This document shows positions 1 through 10,910 of a stretch of DNA of 64,000 bases, in pieces; position 1 is the first letter of the stretch, and each line of letters opens with the position of its first letter. The stretch lies in NCBI RefSeq assembly GCF_022539315.1, contig NC_066337.1, positions 930,001 through 994,000 of the forward strand. Direction: 5' to 3'. A program made the translations under genes and the position numbers. This DNA is from Serinus canaria (Eukaryota; Chordata; Aves; Passeriformes; Fringillidae). The notes beneath the pieces are model-generated. The model worked only from the letters and a program-made list of their open reading frames with translations, was not told the origin of the DNA and did no database searches.

Positions 1-372
1 CACTGCCTGGCACAGGGACACTGCCAGGCCAGGGGCACTGCCTGGAGCAGGGGCACTGCCTGGCACAGAGACACTGCCAGGCCAGGGGCACTGCCTGGCA
101 CAGGGACACTGCCTGGCACAGAGACACTGCCAGGCCAGGGGCACTGCCTGGAGCAGGGGCACTGCCTGGCACAGGGACACTGCCTGGCACAGGGACACTG
201 CCTGGCACAGGGACACTGCCAGGCCAGGGGCACTGCCTGGCACAGGGACACTGCCTGGCACAGAGACACTGCCAGGCCAGGGGCACTGCCTGGAGCAGGG
301 GCACTGCCTGGCACAGGGACACTGCCTGGCACAGGGACACTGAAAGGCCAGGGGCACTGCCTGGAGCACTGT
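1..372. repeat. 18-bp minisatellite
   Basis: About 20 head-to-tail units based on CACTGCCTGGCACAGGGA, with GGAGCA and AGGCCA variants. The array starts before the window edge, so its full length is unknown. Higher-order alternation of the three unit types is visible. No gene is seen here. Confidence 0.9.
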
Positions 373-401
373 TCAGTTCAACACACCAGTCCTGGGACCG
401 T

Positions 402-545
402 GGGGCTCACAGCTGGAGCAGGAACACTGCCAGGGCTGTGGCAGCACTGGGGGGCTCACAGCTGGAGCTGGGGTGTGCCAGGGCTGTGGCAGCAATGGGG
501 GCTCACAGCTGGAGCAGGGACGCTGCCAGGGCTGTGGCAGCAGAG
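402..545. repeat. 46-49 bp tandem repeat, three copies
   Basis: Three units begin with GGGGCTCACAGCTGGAG at 402, 451 and 497 and share CCAGGGCTGTGGCAGCA. The short open frames on both strands here are produced by this repetition. Confidence 0.85.
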
Positions 546-2326
546 TGGAACCTGCTGGAGCGAGGTGAGGGCAGAACAGCAGCATCCAAAGCAGGGCTTG
601 AGCAGTGCACAGGGAAAAGCCCATCTGCAAGCAGATGAAAATGCTGTGAACCCAGACAGTTCAGCCAGTAAAACGTGACCTGGACAGAGCTGGGGTGGCC
701 CAGGGCCCTGCAGCTGGAGGCTGTTGGACATCAGTGGCACTCTGCTCTCTGTGAGGCTGCCTTTTCTCTCAGTAGCTCAGATATGAAGGCTCTGTCATAA
801 ATTACAGACCAGCTGCCCCAGAGAAGAGTTTGCAGAAGTTTTCCTGCTTAGAAACAGCCATCAGAGCCTGAAAGTTCCCTTCAGTTGGTTTTCCAGAGGA
901 GAGCAGACAGCTTCACTTTTCCATTCCACAGCCATGCTTACAACAGTTTTTGGGCTGCCAGAACAATGTGAGCTGCTGTTCTTGGATATAATTAGCCCAG
1001 ATATTTTTGTGTTTGAAATACATTACAGATGAAGCCCACAGGCTTTTCCAGTTACCACCAAACCCCTCGTGCACATGGGGATAACAGGTGATTATAAAAA
1101 TAACGTGGTGGTTATAAAAATCTCCTGGTGCCCATGTGAGCAGCTCCTGCCTCGTGCTGTGGGTTCTGAGCCACACTGGTGGCACATGGACAAAGACCAG
1201 GACATCCTTTGGGGCTCAGGGAGCTTCCAGATTTATACAGCACATTTTAAAGCCCAGGTGGGACCTACTGAGCTGGGAGCGGCTGCTGGGCCCAGCCTGT
1301 GCTCCCTGTCCTGCAGAACCAAGAGGGCTATTACAGCCACGAGGGTTATTTCAGGGGCCTGCTTATGGGCTGAGGAGCTGTTGGGTCCTCACTGGCAAAC
1401 ATTCCAGGTGTGTGACGAGATCAGATGTTTCTGTTCTCCATGGCAGACAGGGACACTGCAGGCAAATCCTCTGCAGTCGTGACAGAGTCGTGACACCGAG
1501 TCACATCCCTGGCAGTCCTGAGGTGTCGGGTTGCTCGCTCACTTTTGTTGACTCTCTCCAGCCACCAGCCCCATTTCCTGGACTTATCTGGCCCAGCAGA
1601 TTTCCCCTGCTCTCCCTCCTCCCGTGGCCATAAACACTGAACCTCCTGCAGGCCCAATCTGGGCTCGCAGCTTGTGGGAGCAGATAGCAGCAGATAAGGG
1701 CCAGGCCACATTGTCCTTCTGCAGCCTGCACCCGGAGTTCACTACTAAATCTGAAAATGTTTGCTTAAGGAAAAGGAAATGTGCCTGTGTGTGCTGGGGG
1801 GCAGCAGGAGGGAGGAAGAAGAGGAAGGGAGCTGGTCCAGAGACCAAATTGGGGCACACGAGAGGGAGGATTGATGGAGATGGATGGAGATGGATGAGGG
1901 GAGTTCAGCACAGGCCCTTGGAGCCCCTGTGCTCCTGTGCTCTTGCCCTGGGCCCAAACTTTGGGCCATTCCCAAAGGAGGGCAGTGCACAGCCCTGGGG
2001 TGAGCAGCTCCCCCAGGCTCCCCAAGGCTGGGTTTGGCTGGAGTGACACACAGCTCCTCACACTGTGGAGGGACACCCCCTGAGAGGAGCTCTGCCAAGA
2101 ACCATGGTGGGACTTGATCCCTAAACCAGCCAAAAATCCAGTGTAAACACCTTTATACCCAGTGCTCAAACTGGGACAGCAGGAAACCTCTGTCCCTGCA
2201 GTTCGTCCTCCTGCATGGATGAAAAGTGCTCTGTATTCCATGTCCCTGCAGCACCAGGTGACACCTTGTCACTTGTTCTTGTCAGCAGAACAAACTTATT
2301 TCATTTCCCAGGTCCTGAGCAGGCCA
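546..2326. other. Single-copy DNA without a recognised gene
   Basis: No known repeat family or convincing exon was seen. Frames of up to 165 codons occur on both strands but lack splice-flanked structure or recognisable protein. A short imperfect duplication of a GGTGATTATAAAAAT-like segment lies at 1080-1125. Confidence 0.5.
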
Positions 2327-2454
2327 GGACTCACTGCAGGCTTTGGGAAGCTCAGGAAGGACTCAGGACTCACTGCAGATTTTGGGGAGCTCAGGGGGAG
2401 CTCAGGACTCACTGCAGGATTTGGGGAGCTCAGGGGGAGCTCAGGACTCACTGC
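2327..2454. repeat. 39-bp tandem repeat, 3.3 copies
   Basis: Units start with GGACTCACTGCAG at 2327, 2366 and 2405, with a partial fourth at 2444. Because 39 is divisible by three, several frames stay open across it, which explains the small overlapping open frames on both strands. Confidence 0.9.
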
Positions 2455-3151
2455 TCTGGGTCTCTGGGGGTGTGGGAACACTCCTGTGCTGGCAGAATGC
2501 TCAGGGTGGAGGGAAACTGTGGAGCTCTATGGCTATAAACCCTTTTCTCCAGTGGCCCTGTGTGAGGCAGGGGTGGTCCCTTCAGCTCTGTCACTGCAGC
2601 CCACGAACAGAGATTTCCAGCACAGGTTTGGGCACAGTGACAATTGGTCACAGTGTTTGGGCACAGTGACAAAGCTCCCACGGAAGAGAAGGTCAGGGGG
2701 GGCACATCCAGCAGCCCAGAACGCTTCCCTCTGAGCGTGCAAAGCTTCCTTTTGATCTCTGAGGTGCCGAGATAGCCCGGGTTCCCTGGATCAGGTAATG
2801 GCTCAGGGCCCGAGGCAGCCCGGGGCTGAAGGGAACAATAAAGGGAATTCCAGAGCCCGGCATTGCTGTGTTAATTTATGGATTGATTCCTGGTGCTGCT
2901 GAAGTCAACAAATCCTAACAAATCCCACTGCTGTCTCCACTGGGGGCATGAATTTGGAGATTCAGATATGCATTCCCTGGGAAGCTGAGATCCAGCAGGG
3001 ATGCAGCCAGCACAGGAAAGCCGATAAGCTGATCCTCCTCTTGGGACACTCTTTAGATCCAGGTAGCTCTGAGGTGCAGGAAACACCCATATTTTTACAC
3101 AGCTTTGGCAACAGACACATTGGAAACAACCAGAAGCAGGAGGAAACGATC

Positions 3152-3240
3152 GTGGAATCCCAGAATCCCAGAATGGTTTGGGTTGGAAGAGTCCTTAAAT
3201 CCCATCTCATTCCAAGCCCTGCTGTGGGCAGGGACTCCTT
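3152..3240 (-). mobile_element. CR1 LINE 3-prime fragment
   Basis: The plus strand reads CAGAATGGTTTGGGTTGGAA followed by a CCTTAAAT...CATTCC block and GGGCAGGGACTCC. This is the reverse complement of the avian CR1 3-prime end. The copy is 5-prime truncated to about 90 bp and mutated. Confidence 0.85.
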
Positions 3241-3362
3241 CCTCCCCTCATCCATTATGGGGCCTAAGAAAGCAAAGGACAAATTGGGCTGGCTGGCCAT
3301 TGATGCCTCTTTATCAATGGGCTGGGCACGGCTCATTTGGAAAACTCATTTCCTGGGATCAG

Positions 3363-3476
3363 AGAGAGCTCCAGGAGCTGGGAGGGGAATGGGAGCTCCT
3401 GTCTGAGCTGAGGACCAAGCAGCAGCTCCTTGAGCTGCAGCAAGTTGTGTTCAAGGAAAAGTCTGAACCCGTGGAA
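3363..3476 (+). CDS. Possible coiled-coil exon (hypothetical)
   Basis: This is a 114-bp segment of 38 codons, phase 0 to 0, with an AG acceptor (TTTCCTGGGATCAG) and a good GTAAGG donor after a GAA codon. The frame is rich in Leu, Glu and Gln in a heptad-like spacing (begins RELQELGGEWELL, continues QQLLELQQVV), as in a coiled-coil. No partner exon was found within several kilobases. The same GAGCTCCTG-type words are common in GC-rich bird DNA, so chance is a serious alternative. The upstream neighbour is a CR1 fragment and the downstream neighbour an LTR. Not assigned to any family. Confidence 0.18.
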
Positions 3477-3561
3477 GTAAGGGGTCCTGGTGGGACTGAC
3501 AGAACCTCTGGACCCAGGGGATGGCTGAGGGGATGGATGGAGGTGGGGATGGATGTGGGGA

Positions 3562-3978
3562 TGGCTATTGTATTTGCAGGGATCCCCGTGGCAGGGAGGA
3601 ATGATGGATCTGACTCCATGTTCTCAGAAGGCTCATTTATTACTTTATGATACTATATTATATTAAAGAATACTAAACTAAACTATACTAAAGAATACAG
3701 GAAAGATACTGAATGCTAAAAAGATAATAAAGTAAACTCGTGACTCTCTCCAGAGCCCTGACACAGCTCGGCCCTGATTGGCCAAAGAGTGAAAACAACT
3801 CACCCCAGAATGCAATGGAACAATCACCTGTGGGTGAACAATCTCCAAACTCATTCCACATGAGCACAGCACAGGAGAAGCAAATGAGATAAGAAATGTT
3901 TCCCTTTTCTCTGAGGCCTCTCAGCTTCTCAGGAGAAAAATCCTGGGTGAAGGGATTTTTCAGAGAATGTGAATGTGA
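3562..3978 (-). mobile_element. Solo LTR of an endogenous retrovirus, minus strand
   Basis: About 415 bp. On the minus strand it begins near ATCACATTCACATTCTCTG, contains a TGATTGTTCCATTGC segment and an AT-rich stretch with AATAAA-like signals, and ends ...CTGCAAATACAATAGCCA. The architecture matches passerine LTRs. No internal retroviral coding sequence is attached. It is flanked on both sides by GGAT-type tetranucleotide repeat. Confidence 0.75.
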
Positions 3979-4020
3979 TGGATGGATGGATGGATGGATG
4001 GATGGATGGATGGATGGATG
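3977..4020. repeat. (GGAT)n microsatellite
   Basis: About ten uninterrupted GATG units. Related GGATG-rich sequence (3528-3561) lies on the other side of the adjacent LTR, so the element sits inside a once-continuous tract. Confidence 0.9.
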
Positions 4021-5402
4021 TGGGAAGGGCTGTGGGGATGAAGGGAATGGCTGAGGGGATGAAGCACTGATGCGCTTTTTTCCCAGCAGTTTGAAATCTG
4101 CTTCTCAGGCCTGCCCTGCAGCCTGAGAGCAGGGCTCTGTTCCCCAGTCCCTGAGAGATAACTGTGCCCAGTGCCATGGCAGCCACAGCTGGGTGCTTCT
4201 GGGAGCGCTGAGGGCAGAGCTGGGATAGGACAGAGTGAGCAGCAGAGCATCCCTGGCTTTCCCTATGTGAGTGCAGTCTCACACAGGGAGTTCCTGGAAC
4301 ACCACATGGGGTTTTTTAGGAAGGATTAACAGCTCAGTCCATGGGGATTCTCTGCTCCATCACCTCCCCACACCATCTCTGGCCTCTCCCAGGAAAATCC
4401 TTCACCTGCTCATGTTTCCACAGTGCCATTGAAGGAGGGCAATGAGAGCAGAGGGCAGCTGCAAACTCCCAGCTTTTATGGCTAAGCCATCAACAAATGA
4501 CCTCAAAAGTTCCAAGGTGGGATTCTGAAGGGCTGGGGAGCTGCTCAGATAGCACCCTGAGTGCCTGGGTGAGGACAGATGAGGCCTGTGAGGGTTTCCC
4601 TGGCCGAGCCCCTGTGGCAGAGTGGTTCCAGCTCCCGTTCCCATCCCACTGTTTCCTGCTCCGAGCCTTTGATTCATGGTGCCCGGCCACCCATGACCAC
4701 CCAGGGAAATGGGGGCTGGCCCAGGCAGCCAGGGCCCTTCATGGTGCCCCCAGGGGAGGAACAGAGGCCATGATAACATCACTGCATTTCAGCCAGAGCC
4801 CATTTGTCACTGGTCTGTTCCCAGTGACCCACCCCCCCGCCCCGGCAGGAGCTGCCACTGTCCCCAGCACGGCCAGCACCCAAACTGGGGGCAGAGGTGA
4901 CCTCAGAGGGTCACCTCTGAGAGTCACCTCTGAGGGCTGGGCCCCCAGACTTTTCCTGGGGGTCAGGACATTCAGCTCTGCCACACAAGGAGTGGCTCTG
5001 TGCCTCAGTTTGCCCACCCTGTTCATTGGGACCTTGGGGATACAAAACCACAGGGAGCTTCCAGAGGCCTGAGGAGCCCTGGGAGCTCCTGGAGAGCCCT
5101 GGGAGAGCTCCTCTTCAGCCTGGGAGCAGACAGGTTCTCTCCCACCTCCCATCCCATTTTTGTCCTCATAAAATGAGCTCTCCCCAGGCTCATTTCCCAG
5201 TGTTTGGGTTTGGTTTGCTACTGGAATCCTCAGCCATGAGCAGCAGCCAGATGGCAAAGGCAGTCTGAGCCAGCTTTCCAAGGAGCTCTCCAAGTTCCTG
5301 GCTAAGACAAAGACACACTCGAGGACAAATAAACAGAAACAGAAGAGCAGAACATCAGTGAGAGCAGAGCCCCAGGAGGGGGAGCAGCCTGGACTCGGGA
5401 TC
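4021..5402. other. Single-copy DNA without a recognised gene
   Basis: No element or gene recognised. It contains an 11-bp inverted repeat (CAGAGGTGACC at 4892-4902 against GGTCACCTCTG at 4909-4919), followed by a further direct copy of the right arm. Confidence 0.5.
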
Positions 5403-6002
5403 TGTCAGAACCCAGGACATTGCTCTGGCTGCCCTGGAGGACTCCAGACCCTGGCAGGAGGCTCAGAGACCTTGGCACAGAGTCAAACACACCTGTGCCT
5501 TCCATTTTAGCCATGGAAACAATTCCCAACTTTGTGTGAGGAGTTACAAGCCACAAGAGTTTGAGTAGAATGACAGTGAATTTGTCACAGGGTGAAAAAG
5601 TAGAATTTTGGGGTTTTAGAATGGGGGTTCAAGAGGCGAGATGGAGGAATCTGGGCGTGTCTTGTCCTTCTTCTCCTTCTTCTTGTCCTCCGTCTTCTGC
5701 TGTGATGGGGACACTTCTGGATTGGTTTAGAGTAGAGACAGACTGTCTAACAGAGGTGATGGGTATTGGGAAATTATTGTAAATAAAGTACAGGCAGTTC
5801 TTAGTATAAAAAGCCAACACTGCCCTGAGGGTGGTCAGTGTGCCATGGACCGACCTGCTGGACAGACCTCAGCAGGGCAGAGAGAGAATGAAACAGATAA
5901 GAGAAAACCCTGAAAAGCAGAACCAATGAATCTCCACTTCTTCTTGGGTCATGGGGCTGGGAAAAAAGAGACTTTCTAATACCAGGGGGGTCATCCCAAC
6001 CA
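5403..6002 (+). mobile_element. Solo LTR, copy A (plus strand)
   Basis: About 600 bp, starting TGTCAGAACCCAGGACATTG and ending ...GGGGTCATCCCAACCA. It has an AATAAA at about 5783 and a TATAAAAAG box near 5808. It is homologous, in opposite orientation, to 9951-10556. Long blocks are almost identical, including the segment from 5575 to 5800. No gag, pol or env sequence lies beside it and no clear target-site duplication is visible. Confidence 0.8.
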
Positions 6003-6171
6003 CAGAAACCCAAGAGGGATCAGAGAGGGGAGGCTGCAGCCTTGCCCTGGCCCTTGCCAACCCCAGCTCCCAGGGAAGGTACCAGGAGTGTCCCTGGAAA
6101 AGGATGAACAGCACCAATGGCCACTGCTCTTTGAGTCCTTTCTCAGTTACACAAGTCCTGTGGACAGCAGA

Positions 6172-6893
6172 ATGAAACCGGCCTGTTCTCCCGTGGGATC
6201 CAGGGTGAAACCGGCCTGTTCTCCCGTGGGATCCAGGGTGAAACCGGCCTGTTCTCCCGTGGGATCCAGGGTGAAACCGGCCTTTTCTCCTGTGGGATCC
6301 AGGATTAAACCCGCCTGTTCTCCCGTGGGATCCAGGGTGAAACCGGCCTGTTCTCCTGTGGGATCCAGGGTGAAACCGGCCTGTTCTCCTGTGGGATCCA
6401 GGTTGAAACCAGCCTGTTCTCCCGTGGGATCCAGGGTGAAACCGGCCTGTTCTCCTGTGGGATCCAGGGTGAAACCGGCCTGTTCTCCTGTGGGATCCAG
6501 GGTGAAACCGGCCTGTTCTCCTGTGGGATCCAGGGTGAAACCGGCCTGTTCTCCTGTGGGATCCAGGATTAAACCGGCCTGTTCTCCCGTGGGATCCAGG
6601 ATTAAACCGGCCTGTTCTCCCGTGGGATCCAGGGTGAAACCGGCCTGTTCTCCTGTGGGATCCAGGGTGAAACCGGCCTGTTCTCCTGTGGGATCCAGGG
6701 TGAAACCGGCCTTTTCTCCTGTGGGATCCAGGGTGAAACCAGCCTGTTCTCCCGTGGGATCCAGGGTGAAACCGGCCTGTTCTCCCATGGGATCCAGGGT
6801 GAAACCGGCCTGTTCTCCCGTGGGATCCAGGGTGAAACCGGCCTGTTCTCCAGTGGGATCCAGGGTGAAACCGGCCTGTTCTCCTGTGGGATC
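6172..6893. repeat. 33-bp minisatellite, about 22 copies
   Basis: The unit contains GTGAAACCGGCCTGTTCTCC and TGGGATCCAGG, including a BamHI-type GGATCC. Units differ mainly at CCC/CCT before GTGGG and at GGGTG/GGATT. Period 33 is divisible by three, so frames on both strands stay open as an 11-residue repeat. The resulting 263-388 codon frames are therefore not evidence of a protein. Confidence 0.95.
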
Positions 6894-7079
6894 CCATTCC
6901 TGCTCATGCCCTTCTCCCACCGTGTCCCCTCCCACCACCCCGGTCTGGGCTGGCCCTGCTGAGCTGAGCCCATGTCACATCAGGGCCCTGTCTGGCTCTC
7001 CCCTCCAGCCAGGTGCTGATTTTTATAAAATCTGTAGAAATTTAATCATGACTGGGACATCCATGCTTCGGGGTGTGGC

Positions 7080-7365
7080 AGGAGAGAGGGGAGGGGAGAG
7101 GAGGGGAGGGCAGGGGAGGGGAGGATTCTACATCAAACAGCACAACAGCTCAGGATTTAGGTTGTTTGATTCTGTCAAAATAAATAAAAAGGAAAATAAA
7201 ATAATAAAAATATTTTCACGATTCCTTTCCCCCTTTCTTCTTTTTCTTTATTAATTCTTTTAATTTCTTGTTATTTAATAGTAAAATATATTTAATATAT
7301 TAAATATATTTCATATATTTATTATCTGGTTATTTTATTATTTTAATATATGGTTATTTAATAGT
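7080..7365. repeat. Purine-rich tract followed by AT-rich low complexity
   Basis: Positions 7080-7125 are almost pure GGGGA/GGGA purine runs with G-quadruplex potential. Positions 7180-7365 are very AT-rich (TTTAATATATTAAATATATT and similar). Such AT-rich sequence is unusual in this window. Confidence 0.8.
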
Positions 7366-8842
7366 CAAAGCTTCAAAATCACTGATGAATCAGGAAGTGC
7401 GTTTTTCACTCTGCTGGCTGTTCCTGGCCTGTCCTGGGGTGCTTGGCCCATGGCTGTTCCTGGCCTGCTCCGCCCGGGACCAGAGCACCCCCGTGTGAGG
7501 AGGGGAGCCCTGGATTTGGGGCTGGGAGCTCAGGGGGGACATTTCTGCTGTAAACAGCACAATGGTGACACTGCTGCCATGAATGTCAGGAGTTACCAAA
7601 GGTGCCTTGTTCCTGGGCACCCTCAGGGCCAGCCAGGGCTGGGCTGAGGGGAGAGGATGGGCTGGCTGAGCCTGGGCAGGGCCAGGCAGTGTGGGCACCC
7701 TGCCCCGGCTCTGCCTGCCTGGGAGTTCTGGAATTCAGCCCTGATGTCACCCAGGGTGGAGATTTGTGCCCATCAGGAGAGATTTCTCCCAGCAGCACCA
7801 CAGGGATCATCCCAGGCCGGCAGGTCTGTGAGGGGAAACCATCATCTCCCACCCCACACCTCCCTCTTTCCATCATCTCCTACCTCACACCTCCCTCTTT
7901 CCACCCCCTCCTTGAGAACTCCTTGTGCTGCTGTAAAAATTGATAACAGTGATGTTATTTTGTCTAGAAAGAATCATTCTAATTTTTGTATTTGTAATTT
8001 TGTTAAGATTATCTGGTGTGATTTTTCATACTCTGCCCCAGTGACATCCCACCAGTTAATTAAAACCAATTACACAGTGTATCACAGACTCTTACCTATT
8101 CCTGGAGCAGGACCATGCTCCAGGTTTGGTCCTGGAATGAGCCCAGATCCCCTGGGGGTTTGCTGTGGTGCTCATGGAATTTCCAGGCTGCTCTGGGTGT
8201 CTCCAGAACTCCTGAGAAAGGAGCTCTCCATCCCCAAGAGCTCCTTCCCCTTCTCTGGGCAAACAGCACCTCCCCAGCCCTGGGGAGGGTGAATCATTCC
8301 CGGAGCTTTCCGGCTGTGGAGGGCACAGCCAGGCCTTTCCTGCTGGGAGAGGCTTGGCACGGGCTGGGGCAGGAGCAGGTGCCACCCCTGCCATGAGCAC
8401 AGTGACCTGCCTGCCCTGGCTGTGTCTGTGTGTCTGTCCAGGGGCTCCTGACACCCTGTGACACCCTGTGACACTCTGTGCCCCATCCTGTGCCTGCTTG
8501 CCCCTGGCAAGGGATCATTGCAGAGCCTGGGTGGCCTCTCTGCCCACCTGCTCCAGGAAAGCAGCACAGCTTCCAACCGGGCTGCACCCTGAAACAGCAA
8601 CACTCCAGGAGAAGTGTGTACCCTCCCCTCCTGGGCTGCCTCAAACATATCGAAATCCAGATTTTCCAGAGTAGCTGGGGTCACAGCTCTTCTCAAGTTT
8701 CCCCACCTGTTGCAGCAAGGTAGAAAAAATCATAAAGAAGAGCTTCATAAAATCCATCCTGCTCTCCTGGAATCAGTGGCTGGCCTTGTCAAAGCCAGCA
8801 CTTTGCAAATTCCCACTGAAAGCAGTCCTGGTGTGAGCAGTT
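7366..8842. other. Single-copy DNA without a recognised gene
   Basis: No element or splice-supported exon identified. A short GACACCCTGTGACACCCTGTGACAC triplication lies near 8447-8480. Open frames of up to 211 codons exist on the plus strand but show no recognisable protein. Confidence 0.45.
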
Positions 8843-9166
8843 TGTTAACATAATGATCTATTCCTGGGGGAAAAACAACCAGCACCTGTATAAAGTGGTT
8901 TTACACTGTTAGACAGAAAAATGGAAACTATCTCTGACAAACAACTGTCCCTGCATGTACATACCAAGGGTTTGAGTGACCAATGAATACAGAATAAAAA
9001 TTATTACTGACCAATGAAGTCATTGGCAAGAAACTACCAACCAGTTGGAGTCACCCATGAGATCTGTAAAACGACATAGAAAGGAGTTGTGTGAATAAAG
9101 ATGGGGCTTTTTCCACCATGAAGAAAATGGAGTTTTTGTGATTTATTCCCACAGCCACCCATTCAT
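8843..9166 (+). mobile_element. Probable solo LTR, plus strand
   Basis: Begins TGTTAACATAATGATC, carries two GACCAATGAA boxes, an AATAAAGATGGGGC polyadenylation signal near 9097 and a final GTGATTTATTCCCACAG block. The arrangement is that of a short avian ERV LTR. The 3-prime edge is uncertain by tens of bases. No internal retroviral sequence is present. Confidence 0.6.
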
Positions 9167-9950
9167 GCACTCTAAGCTCAGATCCCCTGCTGAGGATGGT
9201 CCCAGCTCCAGAGATGTCCCTGGCCCTGCACAGGGGCACAGCCAGCTCCTCTAGAATCAGATTTTTCTTCATTTTTACAGAAATTCACAGTCACTGAGCT
9301 GGATTCTGCTCTTGGTGATGTGTAGAAACACTGGGAAATCTCTTCAGTGAGGCTGGGAGCTGATCCCTGCCCTGGTCAGGCTCCTGCCCTCCCTCATGGC
9401 AGTGTCCCAGGAGCTTTTCCAGCTGCTGGAGATTGTTCACTGCATGTCCAAAGTGCCAAGGAAAGGTGCTCATCATCACAGCTTCCACTTGCCTGGGCAG
9501 CATCAGCTGGGCCCTGCTGGAGGTGAGCAGTGCTGGCAGACAATGAGAGGGATGTGAAACACATCAGGCAGAGACAGGACAGCAGCACCCACAGGAGGAA
9601 ATGTTCTTTGTGCAAAGAAGCCAATTTCTGCTCTCTGAGCATCTTAACTTCACTTTTCCTTATATATTTTGCCTAACCCCTCACTCCAGTGGGATTCAGC
9701 ACAGAGAGTGGTTCTGGCCTGCGCAGAGTGGCAGGGAAATCAGCTTTTCCTGCATTTCTGCCTGGGCTTTTTCAAATCACCGGGAATTCCAAATCGTGGG
9801 AGAATGAGCAGGGCAGGCTCCAGAGGGACTGGGGGAAGGCTCCTTGGGGGATACCTGTGTGTTTGAGCTGGCAGCAGCTCTGCTGTCCCCTTTCCATTGC
9901 TCCTGAGCACATGGCTCCTGCAGGCTCTGGCTGCTTGACGAGGTCTCTGG

Positions 9951-10556
9951 TGTTGAGATGACCCCGAGGTGTTGGAAAGTCTCTTTTTCTCAGCCCTGAG
10001 ACCAAAGAAGAACACAGAGTTCCTTGGCTCTGGTTCTCAAGGTTGTTTATTTGCTCTTATCCAATGCATGGTCTCTCTCTGCCCTGCTGAGGTCTGTCCA
10101 GCAGGTCGGGTTGTGGCACAGTCCCTGCCCTTGGGGCAGTGTCATCTTTCTACACTAAAAACTACCTGTACTTTATTTACAATAATTTCCCAATACCCAT
10201 CACCTCTGTTAGACAGTCTGTCTCTACTCTAAACCAATCCAGAAGTGTCCCCATCACAGCAGAAGACGGAGGACAAGAAGAAGGAGAAGAAGGACAAGAC
10301 ACGCCCAGATTCCTCCATCTCGCCTCTTGAACCCCCATTCTAAAACCCCAAAATTCTACTTTTTCACCCTGTGACAAATTCACTGTCATTCCCTTCAAGC
10401 TCTTGTGGCTTGTAACTCCTCACACAAAGTTAGTAATTGTTTCCATGGCTAAAATGGAAGGCACAGGTGTGTTTGACTCTGTGCCAAGTTCTCTGAGCCT
10501 CCTGCCAGGGTCTGGAGTCACCCAGGGCAGCCAGAGCAATGTCCTGGGCCCCGACA
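9951..10556 (-). mobile_element. Solo LTR, copy B (minus strand)
   Basis: On the minus strand it starts TGTCGGGGCCCAGGACATTG and ends ...GGTCATCTCAACA. It is the inverted relative of the LTR at 5403-6002. The first 400 bp are highly similar and the last 200 bp more diverged, but the downstream edge matches again. No target-site duplication is obvious. The opposite orientation rules out the two being the ends of a single provirus. Confidence 0.8.
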
Positions 10557-10653
10557 GCTGCTGGGACACTCTGCCCAGATCAGGGATTGTCCTTAGCAGT
10601 ACCAGGCCCTGGTATAGAGAAATAGTAGATTGAAAGGAAAAAAAGAGGGGAAT

Positions 10654-10910
10654 TGTAGGCACACAGTTTGTGGTGATTGGGGTGGGGCTGAGCCTCATGC
10701 CCCACGGGTACAGCTGTGAGCCGCACTGACAGCACTGAGCCATGGAGAGCCCAGGGGGGATGAGCAACCACAGAGGGAGCAGAGGGCACACAGGTAGGTG
10801 TAAGGCATGGACATGAGGGGTGTGAAAGCTTGGGCTAAAGAACAAGGAGGGCTGAGCTTTAAGCCTTCTGAAGGGGTGTGCTGTTACTCTGTGTGGGCTG
10901 AAGCTTTCTG
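10654..10910 (+). mobile_element. Unidentified dispersed element, copy 1
   Basis: 257 bp starting TGTAGGCACACAGTTTGTGG and ending around GTGCTGTTACTCTGTGTGGG. A nearly identical copy lies inverted at 21215-21472, with differences at only a few percent of positions. The TGT start suggests an LTR fragment, but no TATA box or AATAAA is seen. It begins about 100 bp beyond the LTR ending at 10556. Confidence 0.65.

Noticed and set aside
1..372. CRISPR-like array or centromeric satellite
   Set aside because: Units are contiguous 18-mers without unique spacers, and the length is that of an ordinary minisatellite.
6088..7254. 388-codon plus-strand and overlapping 342- and 263-codon minus-strand open frames
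   Set aside because: All derive from the 33-bp minisatellite, whose period is divisible by three. Both strands are open equally, and no domain or splice context is present.
5403..10556. The two LTRs as ends of one provirus
   Set aside because: They are in opposite orientation and the DNA between them holds no gag, pol or env sequence.
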